In this document: positions 1 through 8,917 of the stretch, piece after piece
Layout of the letters: each line of letters opens with the position of its first letter
How positions within the stretch are numbered: position 1 is the stretch's first letter
Assembly: GCF_051209875.1 (NCBI RefSeq)
Contig: NZ_JBNTQY010000001.1
Span: 1,736,001-1,800,000 of the forward strand
DNA length: 64,000 nt
Direction of reading: 5' to 3'
From: Emticicia sp051209875
GTDB taxonomy: Bacteria; Bacteroidota; Bacteroidia; Cytophagales; Spirosomataceae
The notes under the pieces: generated by a model
The model's database searches: none
Told to the model about the DNA's origin: nothing
The model's input: the letters and a program-made list of their open reading frames with translations, nothing else
Program-made: the position numbers and the translations under genes

Positions 1-1065
1 TAAAGCATTGACCAATTGGTTTCTTATCGTAAAACCAAAAGCTAAATCGCCATTTTGGCTTTCTTGTAAATGCCCACGAGAACTTGCTTGTTCAAATAAA
101 AGACCTAAACCACCTTCCATATCGGGGTAACTTGAACCATAGCCAGGGTACAAATTATCAAAAGACTCTTTGGTGTAGTACAACGAACCGATTTCGTTCA
201 TGGCTTGCTCAAAATACTTAGCAAAGCGGCTATTTAAGTCCTTATAAACATATTTGGGTATGAGAGGATTTTCAGCATTTTCTTTGGTTGGTTCAAAAAA
301 ATGAGAAGCATTTGTTCCCATTTCATGAAAGTCAGTCACTACATTTGGCAGCCATTGGTGATAAAAAGCCAAGCGATTTCTACTTTCAACATTGACAGCC
401 AAATACCAATCACGGTTCAAATCAAACCAATAATGGTTGGTACGTCCACCTGGCCAAACTTCGTTGTGTTCACGGTCGTTGGCATCAGCCACCATTGGAT
501 CACCTTTGTGCATATTTGCCCAATGTGTATGACGGTCACGACCATCAGGATTGATCACTGGTTCCATCAATACCACTGCATCTTTTAGCCAATTGAGTGC
601 CTCTGGGTCTTCGGTAGCGGTCAAGTAGTAGGCTGTTAGAATAGAAGCCTCACCACCTGAAGGCTCATTTCCATGAACATTATAGCCCAACCAAATAATA
701 GCAGGAGCTTTTTTGGTATCTGGCATTGGTTTGGCAGGATCGGTGATTGTCAAATGTTCCTTTCGAATCTCTTCTATACGTTTTAAGTTTTCGGGGTTTG
801 AAATCGTCACAATTATTTGCTCACGATGTTCATTAGTTTCGCCAATTTTCTGTACTGACACTCTATCAGAAACTCGGTCGAGTTCACGCATGTATTCTAC
901 TAATTTATCATGTCGAGTATGATGCGATCCTATGGCATATCCAAGAAATTGCTCAGGGGTAGGAATTGCAGAGTTGAGTTGTTTTTTAGGAAAAAAGTAG
1001 TCATTTTGGGCAAAAGAATTGCATAAAATGCCAAAAAAGCAAACAAACAATAAATGTTTCTTCAT
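1..1065 (-). CDS. M14 family zinc carboxypeptidase, exported (C-terminus cut by window edge)
   Basis: The reading frame is open from an ATG at 1065 to the left edge of the window, giving 355 residues without a stop. It begins with a signal peptide (MKKHLLFVCFFGILCNSFAQ). The motif HGNEPSG near residue 125 matches the His-x-x-Glu zinc site of M14 metallocarboxypeptidases; NPDGR and a later DFHEMG, probably carrying the third zinc ligand or substrate residues, follow in the usual order. Family members remove C-terminal residues from peptides or cell-wall peptides; here export to the periplasm or outside is expected. The catalytic Glu region lies beyond the edge, so activity cannot be judged. 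It is divergent from the glycosyltransferase operon starting at 1253, with a 187-base spacer. Family assignment is firm, substrate unknown. Confidence 0.9.
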   Translation of the reverse strand, partial: MKKHLLFVCFFGILCNSFAQNDYFFPKKQLNSAIPTPEQFLGYAIGSHHTRHDKLVEYMRELDRVSDRVSVQKIGETNEHREQIIVTISNPENLKRIEEIRKEHLTITDPAKPMPDTKKAPAIIWLGYNVHGNEPSGGEASILTAYYLTATEDPEALNWLKDAVVLMEPVINPDGRDRHTHWANMHKGDPMVADANDREHNEVWPGGRTNHYWFDLNRDWYLAVNVESRNRLAFYHQWLPNVVTDFHEMGTNASHFFEPTKENAENPLIPKYVYKDLNSRFAKYFEQAMNEIGSLYYTKESFDNLYPGYGSSYPDMEGGLGLLFEQASSRGHLQESQNGDLAFGFTIRNQLVNAL

Positions 1066-1161
1066 GGGTATAACAGGGTTTAGTTTGTGATGGATTAAAG
1101 ATATGAAAAAAAAGATTTGGTAGCATCTTTATCTAAAATATTGTACTTCATTTTTTAGAAA

Positions 1162-1188
1162 TTGGTAATAATATCGTTTTTATTTTTG
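1162..1188 (+). promoter_or_regulatory. Putative housekeeping promoter of the glycosyltransferase operon
   Basis: TTG at 1162-1164 is followed after 16 bases by TATTTTTG at 1181-1188, which fits the Bacteroidota -7 consensus TAnnTTTG. It would give a leader of about 60 bases before the ATG at 1253. The TTG-to-box spacing is slightly short for the consensus, so this is a sequence match only. Confidence 0.45.
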
Positions 1189-1252
1189 TTGCAAAGAAAA
1201 AATAATTCTCTTTGTAACGAAATTTATACCGCCTCTCTTAGCCATTTGATTA

Positions 1253-1966
1253 ATGACTACAAAAATCTTAATAGTGATACCATGTTTCAACGAAGAAAAA
1301 ACGATTGCTACATTATTACGAGAGCTTTTGGTGGTTGATTTTTCGGAAAAATATAGTGTAAGTATTGTTGTCGTTAATGATGGTTCAATAGATAAAACAG
1401 CTATAATTGTGCGTCAATTTGATGTGATTTTGTTAAATTTACCTGTCAATTTGGGAATAGGAGGAGCGGTACAGACTGGTTTTAAGTATGCTTTTGAGAA
1501 TGATTTTGATTTAGCAATTCAAGTGGATGGCGATGGTCAGCACCCACCAAGTCAGATTAAAAAACTACTTTTAGCTTTTGAGAAAAATAGAGCAAATGTG
1601 GTAATTGGTTCAAGATTTCTTGTTAAACAAGGTTTTCAATCTTCTGCTTTGAGAAGGGTAGGAATTTACTATCTGCATTGGTTCAATAAATTACTTACAC
1701 AGAAAAATATCTATGATATTACTTCAGGCTTTAGATTATTTGATAAAAAAGTGATTGCTTTCATCGTTTGCTACTATCCAGACGAATATCCAGAACCTGA
1801 ATCTTTGGTTATTTTTTCTAAAGCGGGGTTTTCTATTTCAGAAACAGCCGTTGAGATGAGACCCCGACAAGGAGGAAAATCTTCGATACAGCATTTTTCT
1901 CAGATTTATTATATTTTAAAAGTAAGCATTGCCATGTTTTTTTCATTCATAAGAAAAGTAAAATAA
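1253..1966 (+). CDS. Family 2 glycosyltransferase, polyprenyl-phosphate-sugar synthase type
   Basis: The 237-residue protein has the GT-A fold signatures of GT2 enzymes: VIPCFNEE at the N-terminus, VVNDGSIDKT near residue 41, and an acidic metal/nucleotide motif (QVDGDGQHPP) near residue 90. This compact arrangement resembles DPM1-like enzymes that load a sugar onto a polyprenyl phosphate at the cytoplasmic face. No transmembrane anchor is obvious, and the next gene encodes a DUF2304 membrane protein, a pairing often seen with this class of transferase. It is the first gene of a five-gene run ending at 5254, 65 bases ahead of the next start. The transferred sugar cannot be read from sequence. 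Confidence 0.9.
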   Translation: MTTKILIVIPCFNEEKTIATLLRELLVVDFSEKYSVSIVVVNDGSIDKTAIIVRQFDVILLNLPVNLGIGGAVQTGFKYAFENDFDLAIQVDGDGQHPPSQIKKLLLAFEKNRANVVIGSRFLVKQGFQSSALRRVGIYYLHWFNKLLTQKNIYDITSGFRLFDKKVIAFIVCYYPDEYPEPESLVIFSKAGFSISETAVEMRPRQGGKSSIQHFSQIYYILKVSIAMFFSFIRKVK

Positions 1967-2031
1967 TTGATTAATGTTTACTGATAAATATGTAAAACAT
2001 TGATTATCAGTAGATTAAATTAGTGGTAGTT

Positions 2032-2397
2032 ATGCAGAAAATTCAAATTATTGTCATTTTTATAAATAGTTTATTGCTTTTGTATATTGCAAGGCTCATT
2101 ATTAAAGGAAAACTAAGAGAAGAATATGCCATTGCTTGGGTGGTTTGTACCATTGTTTTGATGTTCTTTTCATTTTGGAGAAATGGTTTGGAAGTTTTGG
2201 CAAAAGCTTTTGGCTTTTTTGAAGCTCCAAACTTAGTTTTTACCGCATTTATCTTTATCATTTTGATATATTTATTGCATTTGTCGGTTGTAAATACAAA
2301 ACTTCAAAAAGATATTACAAAACTAGCTCAAGAGATTGCTTTGATGAAGCAAAAAGAGGAAAATGCTCAAAATAATGATTCGGATGAAACAACTTGA
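2032..2397 (+). CDS. DUF2304 family small membrane protein
   Basis: About 121 residues with three predicted membrane segments: an N-terminal helix (IQIIVIFINSLLLLYIARLI), a second around EYAIAWVVCTIVLMFFSF, and a third around LVFTAFIFIILIYLLHLSVV. A charged tail rich in Lys and Glu (coiled-coil-like) follows. This is the DUF2304 layout, a family commonly found beside GT2 enzymes that make lipid-linked sugars; its biochemical role is not established. The ATG at 2032 is preferred over an in-frame GTG at 2023 because family members begin a few residues before the first helix. The stop overlaps the next gene by 11 bases, indicating translational coupling. Confidence 0.85.
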   Translation: MQKIQIIVIFINSLLLLYIARLIIKGKLREEYAIAWVVCTIVLMFFSFWRNGLEVLAKAFGFFEAPNLVFTAFIFIILIYLLHLSVVNTKLQKDITKLAQEIALMKQKEENAQNNDSDETT

Positions 2398-2773
2398 AGC
2401 GAGCTTATTTGCGAAATATCTTGGAGCAATTGTTGCTGATGAAAGATTACTGGAAAAATATATAGATGCTATCAAGAAACTAAGTATTATTCTTACTGAA
2501 GAAGAAGAAAAGATACTTATTAAATTAGTAAAAGAACCTTTTTTTTTACCATTTGTAGATGCTGGTTGGGCTTTGTTGAAACCCCAAAGTAATATCAGGA
2601 AAAGAATCTTAGTAATGAGTGCTTTGATTGAAACAGAACCTAACTATACAAATCTTTTCTTGGTTGAGAAAAATATTGCGTTTCCACGTATTCGCTTAAT
2701 ATTTAGAGGCATAGCTGCGTTATTGAAAGGAGTGTTAGGTACAGTTTTGATTGTTATTTTAGGATGGAGATAA
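2387..2773 (+). CDS. Small protein of unknown function, coupled to the GMC-type oxidoreductase
   Basis: A 128-residue protein that I do not recognise. It is mostly helical and charged, with a hydrophobic stretch at the C-terminus (about residues 108-127, IAALLKGVLGTVLIVILGW) that could anchor it in the membrane. In-frame ATGs at 2363 and 2378 are alternatives; the one at 2387 gives an 11-base overlap with the upstream stop. Its own stop overlaps the start of the flavoprotein gene by 10 bases. Some bacterial GMC dehydrogenases act with a small partner subunit, so a partner or membrane tether for the next gene product is a reasonable guess from position alone; no motif supports it. Confidence 0.75.
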   Translation, partial: KQLEASLFAKYLGAIVADERLLEKYIDAIKKLSIILTEEEEKILIKLVKEPFFLPFVDAGWALLKPQSNIRKRILVMSALIETEPNYTNLFLVEKNIAFPRIRLIFRGIAALLKGVLGTVLIVILGWR

Positions 2774-4368
2774 TTGATTATATCATTGTTGGTTCGGGTT
2801 GCACTGGAGCAATGGCTGCCGAAACACTTTCGCAGTCGGGTAAAAGAGTTTTGGTGATTGATGTAGGTTTGAAAAATGATAATCAAAACGAGTCAACCAA
2901 TGATTTCATTTCAAAAAGGCTTAATGAAAATCAACAATCAGATTTTTTTTTAGGTGAAGAATTTGATGCTTTGAGTGAAATCACTCACCCAAATATTCCT
3001 CAACAAATGGCTCAAAGAAAATTTATGACTGAATTGACTGATAAATTCTTGTCGGTTGATTCGGCTAATTTTATTCCTGTTGAGTCTTTGGCTTTGGGTG
3101 GTTTGGGTAATGGTTGGGGACTCGGTAGTTGCGTTTTTTCTGCCAATGAACTCAGAAAGGTAGGACTTTCATCTTCAATGATGAATGAATCTTACAAAAC
3201 TATTGCTCAAAGAATAGGTGTTTCAGGTGTTAAAAATGATGATGTAAGTACTTTTTGTCACCAAAATCAAATTGATTTACAGCCACCCATCCAACTCAAT
3301 CCTTCGGCTGAAAGTTTATATAATAAATATCAAAGGCAACGTGCCTATTTTCACCAACAAAAACTCTTGATTGGTCAACCATCCATTGCCCTTTTGACCG
3401 AAAATAAAGATGAAAGACAGGCGTATGCCTATAAAGATTTAGATTTCTATATCAACGATGGCAATAGTGCCTATCGACCAGCTATCACGATTCAAGATTT
3501 ACTTAAAAAAGGTAAAATCGAATACCAAAAATCATATTTAGCTCTGCGTTTTTGGGAGGAAAAAGACTACACAGTTTTGGAATGTTTACATATTGAAACC
3601 CATAAAAAAAAGCTTTTTTATACCACAAAATTAATTCTTTCAGCCAGCACGCTTAGTACTGCTCGAATAGTGATGAGGTCTTTTCAGCAACAAGAAAAAC
3701 TGCCCATTTTGTGTAATGCTTATACCTATATGCCGATGGTTTATTTGCCTTTTATTGGGAAAAAAAACATTGATCAATGCAGTGGATTGGTGCAGTTAGC
3801 CATGTTTTATGATAGAAAAAGTGACCATTCAGATGTACCGATGGCTTCGATATATAATTATAGATCGATGCTTAATTTTAGAATTTTGAAACAAATGCCA
3901 CTCAACTATGCCGATGGCATGAAGTTTTTGAAATTAATGATTCCTGCTTTATTTATTGCTGGCATTTTTCATCCTGCTAATTATCAAGCACAAAATTTCA
4001 TTCAATTACAAAAATCAACTTCTCTTACAGGAGATACTTTATTGACTAATTATACTTTTGAAGGAAATGAAGCGAATGAAATTCTGGCAACTGAAAAGCT
4101 ATTTGCTAAAGCCTTTTATAAACTCAATTGCTTGATTTTGAAGAAGATACGCACAAATACAGGGACAAGTATTCATTATGCTGGAACTTTGCCTTTCAGT
4201 GAAAACGAACAATTATATCATCTTTCTCCCGAAGGAAAATTATATGGTACCCAGCGAGTTTTTGTGGCTGATGGTTCTGGATTTAAGTTTTTATCAGGCA
4301 AAGGTTTGACTTTATCGCTCATGGCAAATGCTCAATTAGTTGCTCAAAATGTGATGAAAAATGTCTAA
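2764..4368 (+). CDS. GMC-type FAD-dependent oxidoreductase
   Basis: A 534-residue flavoprotein. The N-terminus has the FAD-binding Rossmann motif (YIIVGSGCTGAMAAETL, then VLVID about 20 residues on). LALGGLGNGWGLGS near residue 110 corresponds to the flavin-contacting Gly-rich loop, HYAGTLPFS near residue 470 to the GMC active-site His region, and DGSGFKF...LTLSLMANA to the conserved C-terminal FAD loop. The second catalytic His/Asn usual in that last loop is not evident (SGKGLTLS), so chemistry may differ from ordinary alcohol oxidases. No export signal is seen; it probably acts in the cytoplasm on a lipid-linked or nucleotide sugar or another alcohol. It overlaps both neighbours by 8-10 bases. 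Confidence 0.85.
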   Translation: MEIIDYIIVGSGCTGAMAAETLSQSGKRVLVIDVGLKNDNQNESTNDFISKRLNENQQSDFFLGEEFDALSEITHPNIPQQMAQRKFMTELTDKFLSVDSANFIPVESLALGGLGNGWGLGSCVFSANELRKVGLSSSMMNESYKTIAQRIGVSGVKNDDVSTFCHQNQIDLQPPIQLNPSAESLYNKYQRQRAYFHQQKLLIGQPSIALLTENKDERQAYAYKDLDFYINDGNSAYRPAITIQDLLKKGKIEYQKSYLALRFWEEKDYTVLECLHIETHKKKLFYTTKLILSASTLSTARIVMRSFQQQEKLPILCNAYTYMPMVYLPFIGKKNIDQCSGLVQLAMFYDRKSDHSDVPMASIYNYRSMLNFRILKQMPLNYADGMKFLKLMIPALFIAGIFHPANYQAQNFIQLQKSTSLTGDTLLTNYTFEGNEANEILATEKLFAKAFYKLNCLILKKIRTNTGTSIHYAGTLPFSENEQLYHLSPEGKLYGTQRVFVADGSGFKFLSGKGLTLSLMANAQLVAQNVMKNV

Positions 4369-5254
4369 AACTATTGCCATAACAGGAGCGAATAGCTTTA
4401 TTGGCAATGCTTTAGTGAGAGCTTTGCTCAAAAAAAACTATTTGATAAAAGCATTGGTTCGTCAAATTCCAACTGATAAGTTGGAAGGTGTGCTGTATCA
4501 TTCATATCAGTTGGATGGAGATATAGATGAAGCATTTTTTTCTGATGTTGAGGTATGTATTCATTTGGCATTTCAATATAAAAAACAGGAAAATAATGGC
4601 GAAGATGTTAATATTCTGGCCATTAAAAACTTGAAGAAATTGCGATTGTCTCAATATATTTTTATTTCTAGCTTTGCTGCGGCCGAGCCTGTTACCGATT
4701 CTTATTATGGAAAATACAAGTTTGAAGCCGAATCATTTTTTAATGATGACTTAATTATTCGACCTGCTTTAGTTTTGGGTAATGGCGGTTTATTTGGAAG
4801 ATTGCAAGCACAATTATCTAAAATTAGATTTGTACCATTGTTGAATGGTGGCAAACAAATCATTCAGACAATATTCATTGATGATTTAGTAAATGCTATT
4901 ATTTTTTTGATGGAAAATGAAGCAAAGGGAATCTTCCATATTGCACATCCAACAAAAGTTTTTTATAAAGATTTCATGAATGATGTAGCAAAAAATACAC
5001 AAAACAAGATTGTTTTTATCCATATTCCAGTTTGGTTCATGCAACTGCTCACAGCTATTCTTCAGCTCTTGCCTAATCCTCCAATCAAAAAAGACAATCT
5101 AACGGGTTTGCTTGCTTCCAAATATATTGATACGTCGCGGGAGCAAAGCATAATGCCTCAAAAATGGCTTTCAATAAGCGAAAGTCTTGTGGTGGTGGTT
5201 TCGGCTTCGCTCAACCACCGAAGCATTTCGAAGACCAAGGAACGAAAACTGTAG
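4361..5254 (+). CDS. NAD-dependent epimerase/dehydratase (extended SDR) with a repeat-derived tail
   Basis: 297 residues. The N-terminal TGANSFIG is the extended-SDR nucleotide-binding motif and YGKYK near residue 125 is the catalytic Tyr-x-x-x-Lys. The family reduces, oxidises or epimerises sugars or related carbonyls, which fits the GMC and glycosyltransferase neighbours. It is the last gene of the operon. The C-terminal roughly 20 residues (from SESLVVVVSASLNH) are encoded by a palindromic repeat element (5194-5269), so the native end of the protein was probably near residue 275 and the tail is likely unconserved. It converges on the carbamoyltransferase, 16 bases away. Confidence 0.88.
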   Translation: MSKTIAITGANSFIGNALVRALLKKNYLIKALVRQIPTDKLEGVLYHSYQLDGDIDEAFFSDVEVCIHLAFQYKKQENNGEDVNILAIKNLKKLRLSQYIFISSFAAAEPVTDSYYGKYKFEAESFFNDDLIIRPALVLGNGGLFGRLQAQLSKIRFVPLLNGGKQIIQTIFIDDLVNAIIFLMENEAKGIFHIAHPTKVFYKDFMNDVAKNTQNKIVFIHIPVWFMQLLTAILQLLPNPPIKKDNLTGLLASKYIDTSREQSIMPQKWLSISESLVVVVSASLNHRSISKTKERKL

Positions 5255-5269
5255 CTGAGCGAAGCCGAA
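5194..5269. repeat. Palindromic REP-like element between convergent genes
   Basis: A local hairpin (GGTGGTT at 5194-5200 with AACCACC at 5213-5219, 12-base loop) overlaps one arm of a larger 14-base perfect inverted repeat: TTCGGCTTCGCTCA at 5200-5213 and its reverse complement at 5256-5269. It covers the last codons of the epimerase gene and ends 2 bases before the carbamoyltransferase stop. It may serve both genes as a transcription end. Similar CTTCGctTCGCTCA palindromes recur in Bacteroidota genomes, from memory. Confidence 0.8.
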
Positions 5270-5270
5270 G

Positions 5271-6995
5271 CTAGTTTTTCCAAACAATCATATCATTCAT
5301 AATCAAATAATCTACATCGGCATTGGCGAATGAGCGGACAGCATCTTGTGGCGAGCAAACAATTGGCTCTCCTTTGATATTAAACGATGTATTAATCAAA
5401 ACAGGATAACCGCTCAATTTCTCAAAAGTCTTTAGAAGTTTCGCCATTGGTGAATTTTCTTTTTCATTCACTGTTTGGATTCTGACAGTCCCATCCACAT
5501 GCGTTAATGAAGGCAAAATGCTGCGGTATTTTTCTCTTACATGATACACCAAAAGCATATAAGGATTTGGGTAATCATGGTCGAAAAAAGTTCCACAATC
5601 TTTTTCAGTAACAATGGCTGCAAAAGGTCGGAAATCTTCTCTGAATTTGACTCTTTTATTCAAAATATCCTTCATGTCTTTGTTCATCGGATTTGCCAAA
5701 ATACTACGATTGCCCAATGCTCGTGGCCCAAATTCCATTTTTCCTTGAAACCATGCTACAATTTTATTTTGTAATATTTTTTCTGCTGTAAAACTGTAAA
5801 TTTCTTCTCTCGCAATTCTATAAGGAAGACCTGCTTCTTCAATAGCTTTGATACAAATTTCATTAGTGAATTCAGGCCCTAAAAATGCTGTCTCTTGAAT
5901 TTTTCGAGGTCTGTTTAGTTTTTGATGATTAAGTAATAGAGCTGCACCGATGGCAGTGCCAGAATCTCCCGCTGCAGGTTGAATAAAAATATCTTTAAAT
6001 AACCCCGATTTAGCAATAATACCGTTGGAAACACTGTTGAGAGCAACGCCTCCTGCCATGCACAAATGATTGCTTTTTGTTACCTTTTTGAGGTGTTTTG
6101 CCATGTGCATGACTACATCTTCCACAATATGTTGAGCTGCAGCTGCTACTTCCAATTCATGTTCTGTCCAGTCTTTTCCTTCTTTTTTTGAATGGCCAAA
6201 TAATTGAGTGAATTTTTCACTCACGCCTGATTTTCGGGTATAATGGTAGGAGAAATAATCCATATCAAAATCAAATCCACCATCAGATTTTAGCCGAAAA
6301 AGCTTTTTCATTTGTTGATAAACTTTACCATTTGGATTGCCATAAGATGCCAAACCCATCATTTTTCCTGGCCCTTCGATGAGTTTAAAACCTAAATGAA
6401 TTGACATGGCTTGATAAAAAGCCCCTAAAGAATAAGGCGTATTCACTGTTTGAATTTTACGAATATTATTCCCTTTGCCTTCTGCTAATAAAGTCGTCGC
6501 CCATTCGCCTGCACCATCAATTGTTAAAATAGATGATTCTTCAAAAGACGAAGGATAAAAAGCACTTGCGGCATGACAAAAATGATGTTCAAAAAAATGA
6601 AATTTAAATTTCGGATTTTGCGATTGAAATGTTTCCTTTAACTTTTTTGGAAGTTTGTACATATCAAACAAATAATTGACCATGCCCAAATTTTCTTCTA
6701 CCTCAAAATGACGTTGTTCTCTTAGCAACGTTGGTACTTTGTTCCAAAATTTCAATAAATAAATAGGAATTTTAGACAATGAAATCGTAGGATTCCAAAA
6801 GAAGGCGATGTGGTCAAGGTCATCAATTGTGATATCTTCGTAAGCTAAACACGCATTAATTGCCATTTCAGGAAACCCACCTGCGTGTTTTTTGCGATTG
6901 AGTCTCTCTTCTTCGACCGCAAAAACTATCTCATCATCAACAATTAAAGCTGCTGCCGAATCATGTCCGAAGCTATTAAAGCCTAATATTTTCAT
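5271..6995 (-). CDS. NodU/CmcH-family O-carbamoyltransferase
   Basis: 574 residues, the usual length for the family, which transfers a carbamoyl group from carbamoyl phosphate to a sugar or other hydroxyl through an adenylated intermediate. The N-terminal ASKHA/TsaD-like domain shows LGFNSFGHDSAAALI, the metal-binding HHFCHAASAF.P segment (about residue 137) and ILTIDGAGEWATT. AGGVALNSVSNG lies near residue 316. The C-terminal carbamoyltransferase domain has FQGKMEFGPRALGNRSILA. The enzyme is cytoplasmic. It follows the TPR membrane protein by 2 bases, so the two are one transcript, and it converges on the epimerase operon. A role in decorating the glycan made by these neighbours is inferred from context; acceptor unknown. 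Confidence 0.92.
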   Translation of the reverse strand: MKILGFNSFGHDSAAALIVDDEIVFAVEEERLNRKKHAGGFPEMAINACLAYEDITIDDLDHIAFFWNPTISLSKIPIYLLKFWNKVPTLLREQRHFEVEENLGMVNYLFDMYKLPKKLKETFQSQNPKFKFHFFEHHFCHAASAFYPSSFEESSILTIDGAGEWATTLLAEGKGNNIRKIQTVNTPYSLGAFYQAMSIHLGFKLIEGPGKMMGLASYGNPNGKVYQQMKKLFRLKSDGGFDFDMDYFSYHYTRKSGVSEKFTQLFGHSKKEGKDWTEHELEVAAAAQHIVEDVVMHMAKHLKKVTKSNHLCMAGGVALNSVSNGIIAKSGLFKDIFIQPAAGDSGTAIGAALLLNHQKLNRPRKIQETAFLGPEFTNEICIKAIEEAGLPYRIAREEIYSFTAEKILQNKIVAWFQGKMEFGPRALGNRSILANPMNKDMKDILNKRVKFREDFRPFAAIVTEKDCGTFFDHDYPNPYMLLVYHVREKYRSILPSLTHVDGTVRIQTVNEKENSPMAKLLKTFEKLSGYPVLINTSFNIKGEPIVCSPQDAVRSFANADVDYLIMNDMIVWKN

Positions 6996-6997
6996 AT

Positions 6998-8917
6998 TTA
7001 TTTGGTCTTTTTTTGGTAGGCTTCCGCAAGGTTTCCTTTCAATAATTGATTTTTTGGATTGATTTTCATGCCTTTTTCGCCAATAGTAATGGCTTTCTCA
7101 TAAGCTCCAAGTTGATTGTAAGCAGCACAGATATTATTGTAGGCAAGGTCATAGTTAGGTTTAAGTTTCAAAGCCTCATAAGCAGCAGCAATACATTTTT
7201 GAAAATCCCCAGCATTATAATATTGAAGGCTTAAATCAATGTAGTATTCTGGAGTTAAATTACTCTTTGCAGACAAGTTATTTTGTTTACTATTTTTAAG
7301 AAATGAATGCTTCAATGATAAAAGCCTTTGGTGCTGAGGACTTAAACTAAGCCCTTTTTCAAGAAAAATATTTGCCTCTGTTATTCGTTTAGAAGCGATC
7401 AGAAACTCAGCATAAAATGCGTAAGCTTCTGGGATATTTGGATTTAGTGCAAAAGATTTTTTGAAATAAGCTTCCGCCATCGCTTTATCACCCATGATTC
7501 GTTTGGCTATTGCCATATTGATGTAGGCGTACGCATAACTGGGCCAAATTGTTATTGTTTTTTGATAACACATCATCGCATTTGCGTAATCTCCTTTTTT
7601 CATCAATGCAAGTCCGTAATTCATCCAACCACGACCATTTTTAGGTGATTTTATTGTGCATTCTTGCCAAAGTGTCTCTTCGGTAGCCCAAATCTTATTT
7701 CGTTGATGTGTTCCATAACCATGTAGTGATAAAAAAACGAAGGTTGAAGTAAGAATTACCCATTTTGAGGCGGCTTTCTCAAATAAATTGTGTTCTATGA
7801 TGAAATTTCTTAAAAAAGTAGTGGCGGCTATAAATAAACCAATGTATGGGAAAAAGGTACGGTGATCATTCAGCACCTCGGCAAATGGGAAAATACTTGA
7901 AGTGGGAAAAAGAGCAATAAAAAACCATAAAATTCCGAAAGTGATGGGTCTATTTTTTCTATCAAACGAACATTGATAGGCAATCGCCAATAAGCTAATG
8001 ATGAATAAAATTCCTGCTAAAATTCTATCATCTGTATAAGAATGGATGACAGACCAATCGGTATCTACGACTAAATTAAGTGGTAAAACAAAGTTATAGG
8101 CATAATGGAAAATAACAAAAGGTTGGGTGAAAAGGTATTTTAGCACACTGGCTCCGCCAGAATCCCAGTGAGCAGGAGTCATTTTTCTTGAAAAAATGAA
8201 GAGAGCAATGGCTAATAATAGCGGAAAAGCTACTTGTTTAATAATCGTATAATTTTTACTTAAAAACCATTGTCTGACCAAAAGTTGTTGTTCAAATAAT
8301 AATTTATAAACAACTAAGAGTGGTATAAACATCATGGTTAATTCTTTTACAAAAAACCCCAAAAATGCAGGTATAAAATAAAGATAGATTTTTTGACTTT
8401 TAGGGAAATAAAAATACAATATAAATGATAAAATGATGGTAAGCGTTGAGAAAGAATCAGACCTCGCAATGATATAATTGATAGTTTCGGCATTGGCCGT
8501 ATGTAATAAAAACCAAGCAGTAGCAAATAGAGCAAAGTAGTTATTAGACTGATAATCAAGGCTTTTTTGTAACAAATAAAGAAATGTAAAATAACAAAGA
8601 ATACCTAAAAGCAGAAATCCAATAAAAATACTAACATGAAAGACGAAAGGCTCTGCTGAAGATTTTCCTGCTAAATAATAATCGATGGTATTCAGCGTTG
8701 TAAGCCCAGGTCTATAGGCTTGATTGGCAGGCAAAGTGCTGGTCGTTTCTGCATTTAAAAAAAAACTTGGGATGTTTTTTATATCTCTGATATACAAATT
8801 TTCGACAATTGTATGGAAATCATCAAAGTGAAATGCATTGTAAAAATGATTGCTGTAAACAAGAAAAGTGATAATAGAGACAAGAGAAAGTGCTATTGTA
8901 TGAAAATATCTTTTCAT
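6998..8917 (-). CDS. Multi-pass membrane glycosyltransferase-like protein with TPR repeats (TMTC/PMT-like)
   Basis: 639 residues. The N-terminal two thirds hold about ten hydrophobic segments separated by short loops, with an acidic first periplasmic loop (FHFDDFHTIVEN near residue 34) matching the Asp pair of polyprenyl-phosphate-sugar-dependent GT-C enzymes. The C-terminal third has at least four TPR units (for example MNYGLALMKKGDYANAMMCY and YAYINMAIAKRIMGDKAMAE). This is the architecture of TMTC/PMT-like proteins that move a sugar from a lipid carrier to a protein or glycan outside the membrane. That links it to the lipid-sugar synthase type GT2 at 1253. It is translationally next to the carbamoyltransferase. 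Donor and acceptor are not known. Confidence 0.82.
   Translation of the reverse strand: MKRYFHTIALSLVSIITFLVYSNHFYNAFHFDDFHTIVENLYIRDIKNIPSFFLNAETTSTLPANQAYRPGLTTLNTIDYYLAGKSSAEPFVFHVSIFIGFLLLGILCYFTFLYLLQKSLDYQSNNYFALFATAWFLLHTANAETINYIIARSDSFSTLTIILSFILYFYFPKSQKIYLYFIPAFLGFFVKELTMMFIPLLVVYKLLFEQQLLVRQWFLSKNYTIIKQVAFPLLLAIALFIFSRKMTPAHWDSGGASVLKYLFTQPFVIFHYAYNFVLPLNLVVDTDWSVIHSYTDDRILAGILFIISLLAIAYQCSFDRKNRPITFGILWFFIALFPTSSIFPFAEVLNDHRTFFPYIGLFIAATTFLRNFIIEHNLFEKAASKWVILTSTFVFLSLHGYGTHQRNKIWATEETLWQECTIKSPKNGRGWMNYGLALMKKGDYANAMMCYQKTITIWPSYAYAYINMAIAKRIMGDKAMAEAYFKKSFALNPNIPEAYAFYAEFLIASKRITEANIFLEKGLSLSPQHQRLLSLKHSFLKNSKQNNLSAKSNLTPEYYIDLSLQYYNAGDFQKCIAAAYEALKLKPNYDLAYNNICAAYNQLGAYEKAITIGEKGMKINPKNQLLKGNLAEAYQKKTK

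Noticed and set aside
5271..6995. TsaD (tRNA modification) as an alternative identity for the carbamoyltransferase
   Set aside because: The C-terminal carbamoyltransferase domain with GPRALGNRS and the 574-residue length distinguish it from TsaD.
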